Assembly (NCBI GenBank): GCA_046047235.1
Contig: JBJOII010000015.1
Span: 1 to 50,332 of the forward strand
Source: JBMTVN01 sp046047235
GTDB taxonomy: Bacteria; Verrucomicrobiota; Verrucomicrobiia; Limisphaerales; JAHDYP01
DNA length: 50,332 nucleotides
Reading direction: 5' to 3'
Of this stretch, positions 35,204 through 44,025 are shown piece by piece. The stretch's first letter is position 1, and every line of letters starts with the position of its first letter. The notes under the pieces were generated by a model. That model was not told the DNA's origin and made no database searches. It was given only the letters and a program-made list of their open reading frames with translations. The translations under genes and the position numbers were made by a program.

Positions 35204-36706
35204 ATGAAGCACAGAGCCCGAACCAACATCCCGGCCAAGGCCAAGAAAACAGCGGGGTCTTCCGGAGCAAAGCCCACGGCGAAGCCATCCAAGGAACCGG
35301 TCAGCAAGCCGAAGATGGTTTCGGCGAGTGGTACCCGGAAAGGGGCGCAGAAACCTGCGGGCAGCGCCGGGGCTAAGGGGGTGGGCTCGTCTTCCAAGGG
35401 CAAGGTTTCGGCTGCCAAGCAGCCTGCGAAGGGGGCGGTTAAGCCGGCCAAGGGCAAGGTTGCTGCCAAGAAGGCGGTCAAGGGAGTGAAGGCGAGAGGG
35501 GGGGGAGTGTCGAAATCGCGTGGTTCTACCAAGGAAGTTCTGCCGCAGGCGTTATTTGAAGCGGAGTTGCCGGTGGCGCCGGCGGCTGGCGGGTCGGGTC
35601 GGCGTTATGCGCTGGGGCCGCAGTCGATGGTGTTGCGGCCGGAGATACCGGACGAGTTGGGGGAGTTGCCGGAGGCTTACGGGTCCAAGAGGTTGTTCCT
35701 GACGGCGCGGGATCCGCACTGGCTGTATGCCCACTGGGACTATACGACTGAGCAGTTGAGGGAGTGCAATTCCTTGTCGGCTGACCGGCATTTGGTGTTG
35801 CGGGTTTACGTTGAGGATTTTAGCGGGCATCCCTGCAGCGAGCTTCGTGTTCACCCTGAATCGAGGAACTGGTTTATTCATGTGGGCAAGGGAGGGACCA
35901 AGTATTTGTCGGAGCTGGGTTATTATCGCAAGAGCGACCGGGTTTGGGTTTCGTTGAGTCGATCGGCGGCCACGCTGACGCCTCCTGAGTTGATGGGTGG
36001 GGGGCGGGAGGTTCATTTCGCGACTATTCCGGCGGATGTGCCGTTTGAGGTTTTGATAGCGTTGGTGCGATCTGCGGCCAAGGAGCACGTGCCGTTGGCT
36101 GAGGCGATTTTGCAGCTCCGGGCTTCGGGTTTTCAGGGGTTGCCTGAGCCTTCGGAATGGCCGAAGGCGGAGTGGACGGCACAGGAGGAGAAGTTGTTGG
36201 ACCGGGTGGTGGCGGAGAATGTTTCCCTGGATGAGGTCCGGCGTGCGTGGATTGGCTCGCTGGAGATCACCGAGCTATTGAGGCGTCATGTTGCCATGCA
36301 GCGTGGTTCGGCTGAGTTCATGTCTTCGGCAGGCTTGCCTTTGGGGGCGAGGCCTTCCTCGGCGGGGGTGAGCAGTTTTTCCAGTCCTGCGGGGGGTGTG
36401 TCCCGGGAGCGGTCGTTCTGGTTCAACGTGAATGCGGAGCTGATTGTATATGGGGCGACCGAGCCGGATGCGCAGGTGACACTTGGGGGGCGGGTGATTC
36501 GCTTGCGTCCTGACGGCACGTTTAGTTTTCGGTTTGCGTTGCCTGACGGTGAGTATGAGCTGCCTGCGGTGGCGGTGTCGGCTGACCGGGTGGAGGAGAG
36601 GAGGGCGGAGCTGGCTTTCAGTCGTTCAACCAGTTACTCGGGGGAGGTGGGGGCACATCCTCAGGATTCGAATTTGAAGCCGCCGAGGGCGGAGTCGGTG
36701 GGGTGA
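35204..36706 (+). CDS. DUF4912 protein with Lys/Ala-rich N-terminus
   Basis: A 500-residue protein. Residues 1-115 are a basic, low-complexity Lys/Ala/Gly region (KPAKGKVAAKKAVKGVK), probably disordered. The DUF4912 domain follows at about 150-265 (RLFLTARDPHWLYAHWDYT, then FIHVGKGGTKYLSELGYY), a beta-rich fold often called carbohydrate-binding-like. The C-terminal part (about 405-490) has FNVNAELIVYGATEPDAQV, the usual end module. Start ATG at 35204 after a purine-rich AGGAGA. It lies 25 bases upstream of a GH57 branching enzyme, so the pair is an operon; a role in binding or targeting glycogen or another glucan is inferred, not shown. Confidence 0.88.
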   Translation: MKHRARTNIPAKAKKTAGSSGAKPTAKPSKEPVSKPKMVSASGTRKGAQKPAGSAGAKGVGSSSKGKVSAAKQPAKGAVKPAKGKVAAKKAVKGVKARGGGVSKSRGSTKEVLPQALFEAELPVAPAAGGSGRRYALGPQSMVLRPEIPDELGELPEAYGSKRLFLTARDPHWLYAHWDYTTEQLRECNSLSADRHLVLRVYVEDFSGHPCSELRVHPESRNWFIHVGKGGTKYLSELGYYRKSDRVWVSLSRSAATLTPPELMGGGREVHFATIPADVPFEVLIALVRSAAKEHVPLAEAILQLRASGFQGLPEPSEWPKAEWTAQEEKLLDRVVAENVSLDEVRRAWIGSLEITELLRRHVAMQRGSAEFMSSAGLPLGARPSSAGVSSFSSPAGGVSRERSFWFNVNAELIVYGATEPDAQVTLGGRVIRLRPDGTFSFRFALPDGEYELPAVAVSADRVEERRAELAFSRSTSYSGEVGAHPQDSNLKPPRAESVG

Positions 36707-36731
36707 GCGGGGTGATTGGGGTAACAAGGAC

Positions 36732-38306
36732 ATGTCAGGATATCTCGCTTTAATACTGCATGCTCATTTGCCTTTTGTGCGGCATCCCGAGCATGAGCGT
36801 TTCCTGGAGGAGAGTTGGCTGTTTGAGGCCATTACGGAGACGTATGTGCCGTTGATTCAGTTGCTGGACGGGTGGAGGAGGGACCGGGTTCCGGTTCGGT
36901 TGACGCTGACCCTTTCGCCTACGTTGTGCAGCATGTTGCTGGATCCTTTGTTACGGGGTCGGTATCAGCGGCATTTGGAGGGGTTGGTTGAGTTGGCGGA
37001 GAAGGAGGTGCTGCGGACCAAGTGGGAGAAGCACACGCAGCCGCTGGCGCGCATGTATCTGGCTCAGTTTCGGAGCGTGCAGGAGACGTATGCGGCGCAC
37101 GACCGAAACTTGATTGCTGCCTTTCGTTCCTTCCAGGAGTCGGGGCAGCTGGAGATCATCACGACTGCTGCGACGCATGCTTTGCTTCCGTTGATGGCCC
37201 ATCATCGGCCTTTGTTGAGGGGGCAGATTTTGACGGCGCGGGATCATTATCGGGACTGTTTTGGGAGGGATCCCCGGGGGTTTTGGCTGCCTGAGTGCGC
37301 GTATTCTGATGGATTGGAGGAGAGCTTGCAGGAGGCCAACGTGAGGTGGTTTGTGTTGGACACGCACGGGTTGATGAACGCGGATCCTCAGCCGCGTTAC
37401 GGGGTCTTTGCTCCGGTTTTTACGCGCAATGGTCTTGCGGCGTTTGGTCGCGACCTGCAGTCCGCGAAGCAGGTTTGGAGTCGGGAGGAGGGATATCCAG
37501 GTGATTACCGGTATCGCGACTTCTACCGGGACATCGGGTTTGATTTGGATTTTGACTACGTGCAGCCGTATTTGCCGTCGCCGATTCACCGTGGTTTTAC
37601 GGGCATCAAGTATCACCGTATTACCGGGCAGGAGGGGGTGAAGGAGATGTATGACCATGAGGCTGCGGGCGGTTTGGCCCGGGAGCATGCGGAGCATTTT
37701 GTGGCGTCGCGTCGGGCGCAGGTTGCGCAACTGGGCACCGCAATGGATCGGCGGCCGTTGGTGGTTGCGCCTTATGATGCGGAGCTGTTCGGGCACTGGT
37801 GGTATGAGGGGCCGCAATTTTTGGATCACGTCGTGCGACTGGCGGCGGTTGAATCGAGCGGTCTAAGTTTAGTGACGCCAACGGACTACCTTCGTCTTTA
37901 CGATACGAACCAGGTGGTGAACCCGAGTGAGTCGAGTTGGGGTGAGGAGGGTTATTGGCGGGCTTGGTTGAACGAAACGAACGAGTGGATTTACCCGCAT
38001 TTGCAGGTGGCGCAGGAGCGGATGGTGGAGTTATCCACCCAACATGCGAAGGCTGGCGGGCTGGTGCAGCGGGCCTTGCGTCAGGCGGGGCGGGAGTTGT
38101 TATTGGCTCAATCGAGTGACTGGCCGTTTATTTTACGCGCGGGGACCAGTCCTGATTATGCTACCCGGAGGGTGAAGACGCATTTGCTGCGGTTTTTATC
38201 GCTTTATGAACAGTTGCGAGCGGGGGCAGTGGATGCGGATTGGCTCAAGCGGATGGAGTCCACTGACAACCTGTTTCCGGATCTCAGGCCGGATTACTGG
38301 GGTTGA
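36732..38306 (+). CDS. GH57 1,4-alpha-glucan branching enzyme
   Basis: A 524-residue glycoside hydrolase family 57 protein of the branching-enzyme type: it cuts alpha-1,4 chains and rejoins them as alpha-1,6 branches in glycogen. The family start LILHAHLPFVRHPE is at 7-20 (His10, His12). The nucleophile is Glu188 in WLPECAY, and the acid/base Asp349 is in APYDAELFGHWW. The C-terminal region (about 400-510) is the helical DUF1957 domain, with HPHLQ-type segment EWIYPHLQVAQERM. Length fits (520-560). It is cytoplasmic and co-transcribed with the DUF4912 gene. Confidence 0.95.
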   Translation: MSGYLALILHAHLPFVRHPEHERFLEESWLFEAITETYVPLIQLLDGWRRDRVPVRLTLTLSPTLCSMLLDPLLRGRYQRHLEGLVELAEKEVLRTKWEKHTQPLARMYLAQFRSVQETYAAHDRNLIAAFRSFQESGQLEIITTAATHALLPLMAHHRPLLRGQILTARDHYRDCFGRDPRGFWLPECAYSDGLEESLQEANVRWFVLDTHGLMNADPQPRYGVFAPVFTRNGLAAFGRDLQSAKQVWSREEGYPGDYRYRDFYRDIGFDLDFDYVQPYLPSPIHRGFTGIKYHRITGQEGVKEMYDHEAAGGLAREHAEHFVASRRAQVAQLGTAMDRRPLVVAPYDAELFGHWWYEGPQFLDHVVRLAAVESSGLSLVTPTDYLRLYDTNQVVNPSESSWGEEGYWRAWLNETNEWIYPHLQVAQERMVELSTQHAKAGGLVQRALRQAGRELLLAQSSDWPFILRAGTSPDYATRRVKTHLLRFLSLYEQLRAGAVDADWLKRMESTDNLFPDLRPDYWG

Positions 38307-38356
38307 TAGGGCGGGCGGGGTTTTGGGTCTCCGGCGCAGGGGTGAGCCAAGGGGAT

Positions 38357-38388
38357 AAGCTCTCCTGAGAGGGGGGCAGGGAGAGCTT
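38357..38388. terminator. Possible bidirectional terminator between GH57 and dnaA
   Basis: An inverted repeat with a 9-bp perfect stem (AAGCTCTCC at 38357-38365, GGAGAGCTT at 38380-38388) and a 14-base loop, in the 87-base gap between the converging GH57 and dnaA genes. There is no strong T-run on either side, so it may stop transcription weakly or only stabilise 3' ends. Confidence 0.4.
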
Positions 38389-38393
38389 CCAGA

Positions 38394-39815
38394 TCAACGG
38401 TAGAGGACTTTTTCCAGGTAGTTCACGGCTTGCCGGACGTTGGTGTCGACCTCCATACGGTCTTTCACCAGGCGGCAGGCGTGAAGGACTGTCCCGTGAT
38501 CCCGTCCGCCGAACGCTTCACCGATTCCGCTGAGGGAGGTATCGGTCATATGGCGGGCGAGGAACATGGCTATCTGGCGGGGGAAAGCGATGTGTTCGGG
38601 ACGGCGTTTGCTGGTCATGTCGGCCAGCCGGATATCGAAGTGGTCGGCGACTCGTTTTTGGATGAGTTCGATAGTGATGGAGTAGCGGCCTTCCTCGTGG
38701 AGGATTTCGCGAAGCAGTTCCTCCACAACCTCTTGGGTGAGGGGTTTCCCAGTGAGCGAGGCGAAGGAGGCGACACGGATGAGGGCGCCTTCGAGTCGGC
38801 GGACATTTGTCCGGATACGTGAGGCGAGGAAGTTCATGATGTCGGAGGGGAGCTGTACTCCGAGGGCGTTTTCTTTTTTGCGGAGGATGGCGAGACGGGT
38901 TTCGACGTCGGGCGGCTGCAAGTCGGTGGTGAGTCCCCACTCGAAGCGCGACACGAGCCGTTGTTCGAGATTCTGTATCTCGTTGGGCGGTCGGTCGCAG
39001 GTCATGACGATTTGTTTACGGGCTTCGTGGAGGGCGTTGAAGGTATGGAAGAACTCTTCCTGGATACGTTCTTTGCCGGCGAGGAACTGGACATCGTCGA
39101 TGAGGAGGACGTCAGTTTGGCGGTATCGGCGGCGGAATTTGGCCAGCTGGTTATTCTGGATGGCGTCGATATAGTCGTTGGTGAAGCGTTCGGAGGAGAT
39201 GTAGGCGACGCGGGCGCCTTTGCGTTGGCTGACGACCTGGAGGCCGATGGCGTGGAGCAGGTGGGTTTTACCGAGGCCGACGCCGCCGTAGACGAAGAGG
39301 GGGTTATAGGATTGGCCGGGGGTATGGGCTACGGCGAGTGCGGCGGCGTGGGCGAAGCTGTTATTTGAGCCGACGACGAAGTTCTCGAAGGTGTTTTTGG
39401 GGTTGAAGGTCAGGTCGCCGACGGCTGGGCTGATGCCATTGGGTTGGTCTTGGGGGTTTTTGGGGCGTGGGGTGGGACGATCGGGTTTAGCGGAGTGGTT
39501 TTTGGTGGTATTTTTGGCGACGCAGAAGACGACTTTGAGGGTGCGGCCGGAGGAGGATTTGAGGACGTCCTGGATGAGGTTGAGATAGTTGTCTTTGATC
39601 CAGAGTTCACTGAAGTCATTGGCGACCTCGAGGGTGAGGCAATTTTGATCGATGGAGACGGCGGTGAGGGGGGCGAACCAGAGGCGGTAGAGGTCGGCGT
39701 TGAGAAGCCCTTTGAGCACCTCTTGTGCGGCATGCCAAACTGCCTCAGCTGCGGGGGGTTGGGTGGGGGCTTCCTGCGGGTTTACGGTAAAATTATTCAC
39801 GTTGTCGTTTGACAT
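38394..39815 (-). CDS. dnaA: Chromosomal replication initiator DnaA
   Basis: A 473-residue AAA+ initiator that binds DnaA boxes and opens the origin. Domain I is at about 25-100, a variable Pro-rich linker (domain II) at 105-135, and the AAA+ domain III from 140, with Walker A GGVGLGKTH at 177-185 and Walker B LLIDD at 237-241. Domain IV, at about 380-473, holds the DNA-binding signature GGRDHGTVLHA. I chose ATG 39815 (MSNDNVNNF); a longer frame runs into the upstream non-coding region. A DnaA-box-like TTATTCACG lies within its first codons (39793-39801), which may allow autoregulation. dnaN is not adjacent: the next upstream gene is PII. Confidence 0.97.
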   Translation of the reverse strand: MSNDNVNNFTVNPQEAPTQPPAAEAVWHAAQEVLKGLLNADLYRLWFAPLTAVSIDQNCLTLEVANDFSELWIKDNYLNLIQDVLKSSSGRTLKVVFCVAKNTTKNHSAKPDRPTPRPKNPQDQPNGISPAVGDLTFNPKNTFENFVVGSNNSFAHAAALAVAHTPGQSYNPLFVYGGVGLGKTHLLHAIGLQVVSQRKGARVAYISSERFTNDYIDAIQNNQLAKFRRRYRQTDVLLIDDVQFLAGKERIQEEFFHTFNALHEARKQIVMTCDRPPNEIQNLEQRLVSRFEWGLTTDLQPPDVETRLAILRKKENALGVQLPSDIMNFLASRIRTNVRRLEGALIRVASFASLTGKPLTQEVVEELLREILHEEGRYSITIELIQKRVADHFDIRLADMTSKRRPEHIAFPRQIAMFLARHMTDTSLSGIGEAFGGRDHGTVLHACRLVKDRMEVDTNVRQAVNYLEKVLYR

Positions 39816-40101
39816 CCCTGTAACACTTTTTTCAGGACAATTGGAACCCGCGATTACGGCAGCTGACAGAGGCATTTCCCGAGCGGTAGTGGGGGTGGGA
39901 GATGGTCTCATGGGCTGCTGTTTCCATTGTTCTAAATTGCTTGTTTACAACCACTTAAAGTCAAAATCCGGTTCAACTTACGGGCAATTGGAGACGGAGC
40001 CTCGTGTTGCTGGGCAGATCGAATCGGCGAATGGGCTTTTAAAGCAAGGTAGCCCTGTAGACTAGGACAATATGTTAACAGTTTTTCACGAGTTATTCAC
40101 A
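39793..40101. promoter_or_regulatory. DnaA-box-like sites upstream of dnaA (dnaA regulatory region or oriC candidate)
   Basis: The 421 bases between the dnaA start and PII (39816-40236) hold no gene. I see near-matches to the DnaA box TTATCCACA: TTATTCACA at 40093-40101 (one mismatch), TTATTCACG at 39793-39801 (two) and TTGTTTACA at 39941-39949 (weaker). Locally AT-rich stretches lie at about 39931-39975 and 40066-40100, including GTTAAC. This fits a DnaA-controlled promoter for dnaA. An origin is possible, but the base skew does not change sign here. Confidence 0.4.
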
Positions 40102-40236
40102 GCCTCGGAAGGCCCACGAAATCAGAGACTTCTCGAGTTTTCCGATCGTTGGGCGGGGGTGGGGTGAGGCGGGTTAATCGCAGTGCGAAAAACGTTCGCT
40201 TGCGACTTTCGTTTTGGGGAGCTTGGGGCTGAAGCC

Positions 40237-40575
40237 TTAGACGGCCTGTTCGCCGGTTTCGTCGGTGCGGATACGGATGGCGTCATCTACGGGTGAGATG
40301 AAGACTTTTCCGTCTCCGATTTTGCCGGTTTTGGCGGCTTTAACGATGGCTTCGGCGGCTTCACGGACTTGGGCATCGCCCAGGACGACCTCGACTTTGA
40401 TTTTTGGCAGGAAATCGACGGTGTATTCGCTGCCGCGGTAGATTTCGGTATGCCCTTTTTGTCGGCCGAAGCCCTTGACTTCGGAGACGGTCATTCCTTC
40501 GATGCCGAGGGCGGCGAGGGCTTCTTTGACGTCGTCCAGTTTGAAGGGTTTGATGATGGCTTCGATTTTTTTCAT
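40237..40575 (-). CDS. glnB: Nitrogen regulatory protein PII (GlnB/GlnK)
   Basis: A 112-residue trimeric signal protein that reads 2-oxoglutarate and ATP/ADP. The T-loop carries Tyr51 (RGSEYTVDF), the uridylylation site, with Tyr46 before it. The B-loop KTGKIGDGKVFI is at about 85-96, and the C-loop region IRIRTDETGE near the end. Full length for the family. No glnA, amt or glnD gene is next to it; it sits between aas and dnaA, all on the minus strand. GlnB versus GlnK cannot be decided from the sequence alone. Confidence 0.95.
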   Translation of the reverse strand: MKKIEAIIKPFKLDDVKEALAALGIEGMTVSEVKGFGRQKGHTEIYRGSEYTVDFLPKIKVEVVLGDAQVREAAEAIVKAAKTGKIGDGKVFISPVDDAIRIRTDETGEQAV

Positions 40576-40665
40576 GGTGTGGCGAGCGATGGGGGCAGTG
40601 TATCAGCGACGATCTGGGGGCTGGCAAGGAATCTCTGATTTTGGGGCGGCGCAGGTTGGGTGAGG

Positions 40666-42810
40666 TTAGGAGGTTGGGGAATCGAGTTTGGTGGTGAGCG
40701 TGCGGTGGTCGACTTTTCCGGTGCCGAGTTTAGGGATTTCGCGGACTGTGATGAGTTTTCTGGGGACGGCGAGGTTACTGAGTCCGCTATTTCGGATGGC
40801 TGTACGGATTTCGTCCATCTTGAGTCGGGGCTCGTTGGTGACGGCGATGAGCATTTCGCCTTTGTCGGAGTCGGGGCGACTGATGACGGCTACTTCGCAT
40901 TTGGGGGCGTATTGGGGGAACGCGCCGGCGAGGGCGTCCTCGACGGCGGTGAGGCTGATCATTTCGCCGCTGACTTTGGCGAATCGTTTAAGTCGGCCGA
41001 GGATAGAGACGAAGCCGCGTTGGTCGACGTGGGCGATGTCGCCGGTGTCGTACCATCCGTTGAGGGCTTGGAATGCGGCATTGGGTTCGGGGTTGAGGTA
41101 GCCGCGCATGATGTTGGGGCCGCGGACGAAGAGGCGGCCGCCCTCGGGGACGCCGGGAACGGATTCGGTGCGCCATTCCATGCCGGGCATGATTCTGCCG
41201 GCGCTTCCGGTGAGGCAGGACATGGGGGTATTGACGCTGATGGCCGGGCTGCATTCTGTGGCTCCGTAACCTTCGAGAATGCGGACGCCGAAGACGCGGC
41301 TCCAGGTATTCAGAGTGGCTTCCTGCACTTTTTCAGCTCCGGCGAAGAGGTATCGTACCCGGTGGAAGTCATAGGGGTGGGAGCGTCTGGCATAGCCGTT
41401 GAGGAAGGTATTGGTGCCGATGAGCACGGTGGAGCCCTGGTCGTAGGCGAGGGCGGGTATGACGCGATAGTGGAGTGGCGAGGGGTAGAAGAAGACGAAC
41501 ATACCGCGGACGAGAGGCAGGAGGGTGCCGACGGTAAGGCCGAAGCTATGGAAGAGGGGCAGTGAATTGAGCAGGCGGTCATGGTCTTCGAAATCGGTGA
41601 CAGCCAGCATTTGGCGGATATTGGCGAGGAGGTTGGTATGGGTGAGTTCGACCCCTTTGGGTATGCCTTCGGAGCCGCTGGTGAAGAGGATTACGGCGGT
41701 GTCATTTGGCTGGGTTTCGACATTGGATGGGCCGGCTCCCAGGGCGACGATTGTGGCGGAGGCGAGCTTGGTAAGAGGTGAGATGCTGGACTTCACGTCC
41801 TCGAGATAGAGCAATTCGATGCCTGCCTCCTCGAGTGGGGCGGTGTCGATGCGTCCTTTCTCGAGGAAGTTCCTGGAGGTGATGATTTGTTTGAGGCCGG
41901 CGAGTTTGGAGCATTGGGTCAGGGTGACGGCTCCGGAGGTGAAGTTCAGGATTGCGGGGACATGTCCTGCGGCCCAGAGGCTGAGGAGGACGACGGGAGT
42001 GGCCCCGATTCCCGGCAGCATGACTCCGACGCGGTTTCCTTCGGATTCGTGGAGTTGTCGGCGCCACACTGAGGCCAGGGCTTCGGCGCCGATGAGGACG
42101 CGTTTGTAGGTGACGGGGCTACGGTTGATGTCGTCGAAGGCGGGCTGCTTCTTTCGGGCACGCGCATTGTCCACGATAGCTGCGAGGATGGTGGCGGGGC
42201 CTTCGGTCATTTCGGTTTCGAATTGTTGGTGGACCATGGCATCGCGGAGCCATTCGGTGAGGAATTGCCGGGCTTGGGCGGTGGTCATGCCTTCGCTGGA
42301 GGGGGGTGTGAGGGCTTTGCTGAAGTGGAGGGAGATAGGGGGTCGCCACTGTTTCAGGTTGGAGTGATAGGAGAGGAATGGGAGGCGGACTGCGTTGCGG
42401 ATGTAGGCGGTGATGACTTGGGCGTGGGTTTTGTGGAGGAGGAATCCGGTGCCCTCGAACAGTTTCATGAAGGCTCCTGTTTGGGTGATGCGGCCTTCGG
42501 CAAAAAGGACCAGTCGGCCGCCTTTCTGGAGGTATTCTGCCATATGGCGGGCGCCGTAGGGGGACATGGTATCTACCGGGAAGGTCCGGCGGTTTTTCAT
42601 GATCAGGCGGTAGATCCAGTTTTTTTCGGCTACGACACTGGAGACGACGAATTTCCAATCCGGCTCGAGGCATACGCCGAGCAGGAGCCAGTCGATTAGG
42701 GAGACGTGGTTGGGAATGAGCAGGACGGGGCCGGGGGTGTTCAGGCACTTCTCGTTGAAGGTCCTGAAGCGGAACAGTGCATTCAGGATGATGCGGATGA
42801 CGGCTCTCAT
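40666..42810 (-). CDS. aas: Bifunctional acyl-ACP synthetase / phospholipid O-acyltransferase (Aas-like)
   Basis: A 714-residue fusion. Residues 1-190 are a PlsC-type acyltransferase with the HX4D site at His35-Asp40 (NHVSLID) and the substrate motif AEGRITQTG near 100-110. From about 220 it is an AMP-forming ligase: the P-loop ILFTSGSEGIPKGVELTH near 368-385, then GYGATECSPAISVNTP and the YDTGDIAHVD block. It re-acylates lysophospholipids in the inner membrane using fatty acids activated on ACP. There is no MFS (LplT) domain, which some Aas proteins carry. It is followed by PII after 90 bases. Start ATG 42810. Confidence 0.92.
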   Translation of the reverse strand: MRAVIRIILNALFRFRTFNEKCLNTPGPVLLIPNHVSLIDWLLLGVCLEPDWKFVVSSVVAEKNWIYRLIMKNRRTFPVDTMSPYGARHMAEYLQKGGRLVLFAEGRITQTGAFMKLFEGTGFLLHKTHAQVITAYIRNAVRLPFLSYHSNLKQWRPPISLHFSKALTPPSSEGMTTAQARQFLTEWLRDAMVHQQFETEMTEGPATILAAIVDNARARKKQPAFDDINRSPVTYKRVLIGAEALASVWRRQLHESEGNRVGVMLPGIGATPVVLLSLWAAGHVPAILNFTSGAVTLTQCSKLAGLKQIITSRNFLEKGRIDTAPLEEAGIELLYLEDVKSSISPLTKLASATIVALGAGPSNVETQPNDTAVILFTSGSEGIPKGVELTHTNLLANIRQMLAVTDFEDHDRLLNSLPLFHSFGLTVGTLLPLVRGMFVFFYPSPLHYRVIPALAYDQGSTVLIGTNTFLNGYARRSHPYDFHRVRYLFAGAEKVQEATLNTWSRVFGVRILEGYGATECSPAISVNTPMSCLTGSAGRIMPGMEWRTESVPGVPEGGRLFVRGPNIMRGYLNPEPNAAFQALNGWYDTGDIAHVDQRGFVSILGRLKRFAKVSGEMISLTAVEDALAGAFPQYAPKCEVAVISRPDSDKGEMLIAVTNEPRLKMDEIRTAIRNSGLSNLAVPRKLITVREIPKLGTGKVDHRTLTTKLDSPTS

Positions 42811-42990
42811 GGGTGGCTCGGTTTTCTGCTATGGGGCAATTTGGAGGCACTATCTACACGGCCCGGGTCTCGAAGACAACCTGCGAGTCACCCTTGGATA
42901 TTGCGGTGAGGGGTGGGGTTTTGGCGGAAAATCGTCGCAGGTTTCCCTTTGACGCAGTGGCGCTCATGGACGAAACATAGTTCAGTTTAA

Positions 42991-43422
42991 ATGATCATGA
43001 TGAAACGAAGTGGTTCTTTTTGTGCCCTGAGCTTGGCCTTGGGGTTGGTTGTGGCAGGCTCGGTTTCGGCTGAGGATGCCAAGGTGGATGTGAGCAAGCT
43101 TCCTGCGCCGGCCAAGAAGGCCGGGGTGACCTACGACAAGGACATCAAGCCCATCGTGGAGAGGTCGTGCTTGAAGTGCCACAGTGGGGATCGTCCGAAA
43201 GGTCGTTATAACATGAGCACGCGCGAGGGAGTGTTGAAGGGGGGGCACGAGGGTGTGGCGGTGAAGGCTGGCAAGAGCGCTGAGAGCCCGATTGTCCATT
43301 ACGTGGCAGATCTGGTTCCCGAGTATGAGATGCCTCCGATTCCGAAGCGGAACGATTTCCCGGTTTTGAAGAAAGAGGAAGTGGCGTTACTGCGTGCATG
43401 GATTGACCAGGGTGCGAAATAA
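42991..43422 (+). CDS. Small exported monoheme cytochrome c
   Basis: A 143-residue (or 141 from ATG 42997) exported protein. A signal peptide (about 5-27, ending VSAEDA) precedes one c-heme site, CLKCH at 60-64, in the context YDKDIKPIVERSCLKCHSG usual in Planctomycetes-Verrucomicrobia cytochromes (PSCyt1-like). The likely distal ligand is the Met in EYEMPPIPKR near 113. The C-terminus ends ALLRAWIDQGAK, the usual final helix. It is probably a periplasmic electron carrier; its partner is not obvious locally. Start choice among three nearby ATGs is uncertain. Divergent from aas. Confidence 0.93.
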   Translation: MIMMKRSGSFCALSLALGLVVAGSVSAEDAKVDVSKLPAPAKKAGVTYDKDIKPIVERSCLKCHSGDRPKGRYNMSTREGVLKGGHEGVAVKAGKSAESPIVHYVADLVPEYEMPPIPKRNDFPVLKKEEVALLRAWIDQGAK

Positions 43423-43521
43423 GGCCTTGCCGAAATCCTGTGGTTGCCGCTGAGTGTGGATCGGGAGCGGTCTGGATTCCGTGGTGTTCGCGGTGAGGGC
43501 TGCGTTTGAGAAAAGCTAGAT

Positions 43522-43929
43522 ATGACAAATACTGAAAATAGTCCTGTGCTGGAGAAGACTCGCGAGCTGTGTGAAGCCATTGTGAGCCAGCCGGAATTTG
43601 GCACATTGCGCGAGCAGATGGACGCCTTTATGGCTGACGAGGGTGTGCAGACTGAGTATCGCGACCTGAGCGAACTTGGGGCCATGTTGCAGGAGAAACA
43701 CAGGAATGGCGGTGCTCCTGAGGCCTCGGAAATCGAGGATTTTGAGCGTCGGCGTGAGAGTTTTCTTCAAAATCCGAAGGCGCGCGGTTTTCTGGAAGCG
43801 CAGCAGACCATGCAGGAGGTTCGGGAGACGGTCTCGCGTTATGTTACGCGGACATTTGAATTGGGGCGCATGCCTCAGCCGGAAGACTTCCATTCCTGTG
43901 GCTGCGGTTCCGGTTGTGGCTGCGGCTAG
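43522..43929 (+). CDS. YlbF/YmcA-family protein with C-terminal Cys-Gly tail
   Basis: A 135-residue helical protein of the YlbF/YmcA type (residues about 8-115), which in Bacillus subtilis works with YaaT to control RNase Y and binds iron-sulfur clusters. The last 11 residues are almost only Cys, Gly and Ser, with Cys126, 128, 132 and 134, just after DFHS. These four cysteines could bind iron-sulfur or zinc. It lies 99 bases after the cytochrome gene and is followed by a strong hairpin. Its role here is unknown; neither RNase Y nor YaaT genes are in the window. Confidence 0.88.
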   Translation: MTNTENSPVLEKTRELCEAIVSQPEFGTLREQMDAFMADEGVQTEYRDLSELGAMLQEKHRNGGAPEASEIEDFERRRESFLQNPKARGFLEAQQTMQEVRETVSRYVTRTFELGRMPQPEDFHSCGCGSGCGCG

Positions 43930-43954
43930 AGCTGGAGTGGTCGTTTTTTGATTC

Positions 43955-43982
43955 AAGCCGGTTCGGGCAACCGAACCGGCTT
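43955..43982 (+). terminator. Hairpin terminator after the YlbF gene
   Basis: A 12-bp perfect stem (AAGCCGGTTCGG at 43955-43966 with CCGAACCGGCTT at 43971-43982) and a GCAA loop, then GCGTTTGT. It sits 25 bases after the YlbF stop and 43 before corA. The T-run is weak, but the stem is long enough to end transcription. Confidence 0.7.
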
Positions 43983-44025
43983 GCGTTTGTACATTTGGGG
44001 TTTAGGATTAGCGACAAATTGGCGC

